Positions 61,915 to 64,000 of a stretch of DNA of 64,000 bases are shown here, one piece after another. Source of the stretch: Bacteroidota bacterium (GTDB lineage: Bacteria > Bacteroidota > Bacteroidia > Chitinophagales > Chitinophagaceae); assembly GCA_016711825.1 (NCBI GenBank), contig JADJSG010000006.1, positions 806,001 to 870,000 of the forward strand, given 5' to 3'. The notes beneath the pieces were generated by a model. It ran no database searches, was not told the origin of the DNA, and saw only the letters and a program-made list of their open reading frames with translations. The number at the start of each line of letters is the position of its first letter. The stretch's first letter is position 1. The translations under genes and the position numbers were made by a program.

Positions 61915-63075
61915 TTAGTCAGCAAAAAATCTTCTTTTAGGTTTGGGTTTATTGATATCGTCTGCCTGGGTATTCATTTGTTCTTCTTTCACAAATATAT
62001 TACTTTCTTTTTTCTTTCCGATAAATTCAAGATTACTTAGTGTGTCAAAAAGTTTACCGATCACTTTCACAAATTTGATAATTTTAATCAGATTTTGGTT
62101 TATATCATGATGGGTGTATTGCATATTGGCGATACTTGTCAAAAGGGTTTCGAGCTCACCCTGGTTTACATCGCACCATTCGGCAAGGTAGTTAAGTAAT
62201 TCTTCTTTACCAGATCCTATTCGTAAGTCAATCGTATTTTTAATGATTCTTGCCAACCCAACGGTGTAAGCAATCATTTGTACAGGCGATTGTTCAGGCG
62301 TAATCCATCTAAAATGGGTGATTGTTTGTCCTAAGGTCAAAACCATTCTATCACATAAAAACATCACGAGTTCTGACAATTCGTTTTGTTGATTTTTTTT
62401 AAGAATTTTTTGAACGATGAGTGAACTTTTTAATTCAAGCTTACCTAAAAAACTATCGACTTCGGCATGAAATGACAATAAGTCGGCATGTGCACTCACT
62501 TTGGTGCATGCAGGAATATACTCTTCGTCTACGCTTGATTGTGAACCATTGAGCAATACTTTACCTACGATAAAGTGATTTGGATTTGATAATACTTGTT
62601 TTATTTGATTATCAGCGGTGATATGCAGTTGATAGCTTGGTAATGTAAAAGGAATGCGTGTAGGCGACTCAGCAGTATCTGGAATGCCGTAAGGCGTACG
62701 ATCAAAAAGATTTACAGAAACAGATATCCAAAAAATACTTGATTCTTGTGTAGAAATTTGTTGGGTAATGGCTGTTTGAACAAATCCTTTTTCAATAAGT
62801 TCTTTTTCAATATGTATTCTTGCTCCGCCAATGCTTATGGCATTGCATCGTAATAATTTTACTTTGACAAAATTCTGGTTATCTATTGTAATGGAGATAT
62901 CTATAGGATAGGCATCATCACTAGCGATAAGGCCATATGAGAAGGGGGTCAAAAGATGTTGTTCGGTATCTCTTACCGAGTCAATCATGGCATGTTGAGA
63001 TGCGATAAAATGACTTTTATTAATCTTCATACCATCAGCCCAATTGACAGGTTGAAAGTTTATTTTATGTTGCAT
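61915..63075 (-). CDS. tssK: T6SS baseplate protein TssK
   Basis: 386 residues. The N-terminal FQPVNWADGMKINKSHFIAS is the TssK hallmark (xNWxxGMxLxxxHF). The body has ITITIDNQNFVKVKLLRCN-like strands and a helical C-terminal half (LVMFLCDRMVLTLGQTITHF), with a basic end KPKPKRRFFAD. TssK is the baseplate adaptor that docks on the membrane complex. The ATG overlaps the tssN stop by one base (TAATG), so translation is coupled; tssO follows after 19 bases. Confidence 0.9.
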   Translation of the reverse strand: MQHKINFQPVNWADGMKINKSHFIASQHAMIDSVRDTEQHLLTPFSYGLIASDDAYPIDISITIDNQNFVKVKLLRCNAISIGGARIHIEKELIEKGFVQTAITQQISTQESSIFWISVSVNLFDRTPYGIPDTAESPTRIPFTLPSYQLHITADNQIKQVLSNPNHFIVGKVLLNGSQSSVDEEYIPACTKVSAHADLLSFHAEVDSFLGKLELKSSLIVQKILKKNQQNELSELVMFLCDRMVLTLGQTITHFRWITPEQSPVQMIAYTVGLARIIKNTIDLRIGSGKEELLNYLAEWCDVNQGELETLLTSIANMQYTHHDINQNLIKIIKFVKVIGKLFDTLSNLEFIGKKKESNIFVKEEQMNTQADDINKPKPKRRFFAD

Positions 63076-63941
63076 TATTCTTCATTATTATTTTCAATAA
63101 ATCGTTTACAAATAATCACTGTATTTTCTTTAATGCCATTTACCAATATGGGTGCTTGAGGATCATATACTATTTCGCGTTGATACCATTTACCTTTTTT
63201 GTAAAATATCCAGCCAAAGGGTTCACCATAATCATTGGTCAATTCAATTTGTGTTTCTGAATGGGTATCGTTATAATCATTGATAAAATGATAAAATAAG
63301 GTGGACAAATCCATTCTAATTGGAGCCCTTGCTCTAAAATAGGTTCTTACTGTATCTTTCAATGTTTTTTCCATTTCAAAACCAATGACAATCAAATCGC
63401 GCATATCATCATCATCAGGTTCGGGCAAGGGTGAGTTGATTGGGTAATACCATTTGATGTATTCACGTTCGGGCAATGCGATCGACTTTTCGAAGGTATA
63501 GTATACAAATGTGGGTATCGCAAAACCTATAGAAGACAAAAGCATCGGATAATACATAAAGTTTTTAGCGGTAATGAAATATTCCATAACGGCAAAAACA
63601 ACACAAGAGAATAATAAGATTGAAACGATGAATAACATTTCACTCAACAAGGTATTTTCGTCTTTTTTAGACCAAAAGTTTTTCAACATCACAATGGTGT
63701 GTATGATACCCATGACTAAAAATATGAGCAAAAAAAGGATATAGATATTAAAGTAGTTTTCAGTTACATAAGAAATTAAAAAAAGGCCAGCACCCGTCAA
63801 CAATGACATTCCCATCATGTATAGAAAAGGGGCTTTGCCGTATCTTTTAAAATTAGCCACTATTTTTGATAATGTAATAAATACGCCAGTGCCGATGCCC
63901 AGCATACTTCCAAATATCATTATAAAAATATTTAAACTCAT
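63075..63941 (-). CDS. tssN: T6SS membrane component TssN
   Basis: 288 residues with five hydrophobic helices (about 5-25, 38-58, 65-87, 103-121 and 128-148) and a C-terminal cytoplasmic domain of about 140 residues (DDMRDLIVIGFEMEKTLKDT, ARAPIRMDLSTLFYHFINDY, GWIFYKKGKWYQREIVYDP). Five helices plus this soluble domain fit the TssN component found only in Bacteroidota T6SS. It shares one base with tssK. A further gene ends 20 bases upstream. Confidence 0.83.
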   Translation of the reverse strand: MSLNIFIMIFGSMLGIGTGVFITLSKIVANFKRYGKAPFLYMMGMSLLTGAGLFLISYVTENYFNIYILFLLIFLVMGIIHTIVMLKNFWSKKDENTLLSEMLFIVSILLFSCVVFAVMEYFITAKNFMYYPMLLSSIGFAIPTFVYYTFEKSIALPEREYIKWYYPINSPLPEPDDDDMRDLIVIGFEMEKTLKDTVRTYFRARAPIRMDLSTLFYHFINDYNDTHSETQIELTNDYGEPFGWIFYKKGKWYQREIVYDPQAPILVNGIKENTVIICKRFIENNNEE

Positions 63942-63961
63942 ATTCTAATTAAATCCATTAT

Positions 63962-64000
63962 TTACAATTGCATGTTGAGTCCCAAAAATAAGTCTTTGTT
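63962..64000 (-). CDS. 3' end of a gene, outer-membrane barrel-like tail
   Basis: The last 12 codons before a TAA at 63962-63964 read NKDLFLGLNMQL. The alternating hydrophobic pattern ending in a hydrophobic residue resembles the last strand of an outer-membrane beta-barrel, but twelve residues cannot prove it. It sits 20 bases upstream of tssN on the same strand and may belong to the T6SS operon. Confidence 0.3.
   Translation of the reverse strand, partial: NKDLFLGLNMQL

Larger units (their letters stand above)
51747..64000. other. Type VI secretion system, subtype iii (Bacteroidota), left part of the locus
   Basis: The block carries the contractile sheath (TssB, TssC), the sheath-recycling ATPase ClpV, the baseplate proteins TssE and TssK and the membrane components TssN, TssO and a TssP-like protein, all on the minus strand. 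TssJ, TssL and TssM of the classical type are not seen, which is the definition of the Bacteroidota subtype. Hcp, VgrG, TssF, TssG, TssQ and TssR were not found and are expected beyond 64000. Three plus-strand genes (56292-59853) interrupt the block. Confidence 0.88.

Noticed and set aside
51747..64000. Classical T6SS (types i or ii) or a phage-derived contractile injection system
   Set aside because: TssN and TssO are present, TssJ, TssL and TssM are not seen, and no tail-tube, lysin or capsid genes are visible.

Overview
The window is a chromosomal stretch of a low-GC member of the Bacteroidota. It lacks the PUL and tetracycline-type elements of gut Bacteroidales and may be a Chitinophagia/Sphingobacteriia-type environmental lineage; that rank is inference. 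The phylum call rests on several independent signs: a secreted protein with a C-terminal type IX secretion (CHU_C) sorting domain, a periplasmic-propeller LytS-type kinase, an Omp85 lipoprotein of the TamL type beside TamB, a subtype iii type VI secretion system (TssN, TssO, PKD-containing TssP-like, TssK, TssE, ClpV, TssB, TssC), and repeated TAnnTTTG promoter boxes.

Layout. 1-4.1 kb: AT-rich surface-glycan cluster (flippase cut by the window edge, two class I methyltransferases, a TylF-type methyltransferase, a GT4 glycosyltransferase). 4.3-10.9 kb: T9SS cargo with DFDPG propeller repeats, followed by a propeller histidine kinase and a LytTR response regulator. 10.9-21.9 kb: moaA, a GT39-like mannosyltransferase, a GT2 fused to a degenerate sugar-phosphate transferase-like tail, inositol monophosphatase, a UbiD decarboxylase, a TMTC-like TPR membrane protein, a small lipoprotein and an arginase-fold protein with missing metal ligands. 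21.9-23.3 kb: gene-poor, with a 111-bp palindromic tandem array, inverted relatives of it, and a possible small RNA. 23.3-33.5 kb: an ABC-F ATPase, a 39-aa membrane peptide, orphan paaBCD, lipoproteins, dsbD, a dsbD N-domain paralogue and purQ. 33.5-43.3 kb: conserved membrane/secreted genes, a TIGR01777 epimerase, an envelope-stress type cluster (holin-like, YtxH, DUF5670), then an AsmA-like protein and TamL. 43.3-51.7 kb: TamB, an AI-2E family permease, YihY/BrkB and an SDR with a lipoprotein-like N-terminus. 51.7-64 kb: the T6SS, which continues past the right edge.

Two cross-cutting points. First, seven genes between 23.6 and 41.7 kb are broken by nine single-base indels, every one in a homopolymer or short A/T run, while the flanking 23 kb and 22 kb carry only intact long frames. 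This looks like a poorly polished patch of sequence rather than gene decay. Second, the T6SS locus contains an oppositely oriented three-gene block (secreted coiled-coil protein, MltD-like lytic transglycosylase, secreted lipocalin-like protein) that is not part of the standard T6SSiii gene set and is the best candidate here for an undescribed T6SS-associated periplasmic module.
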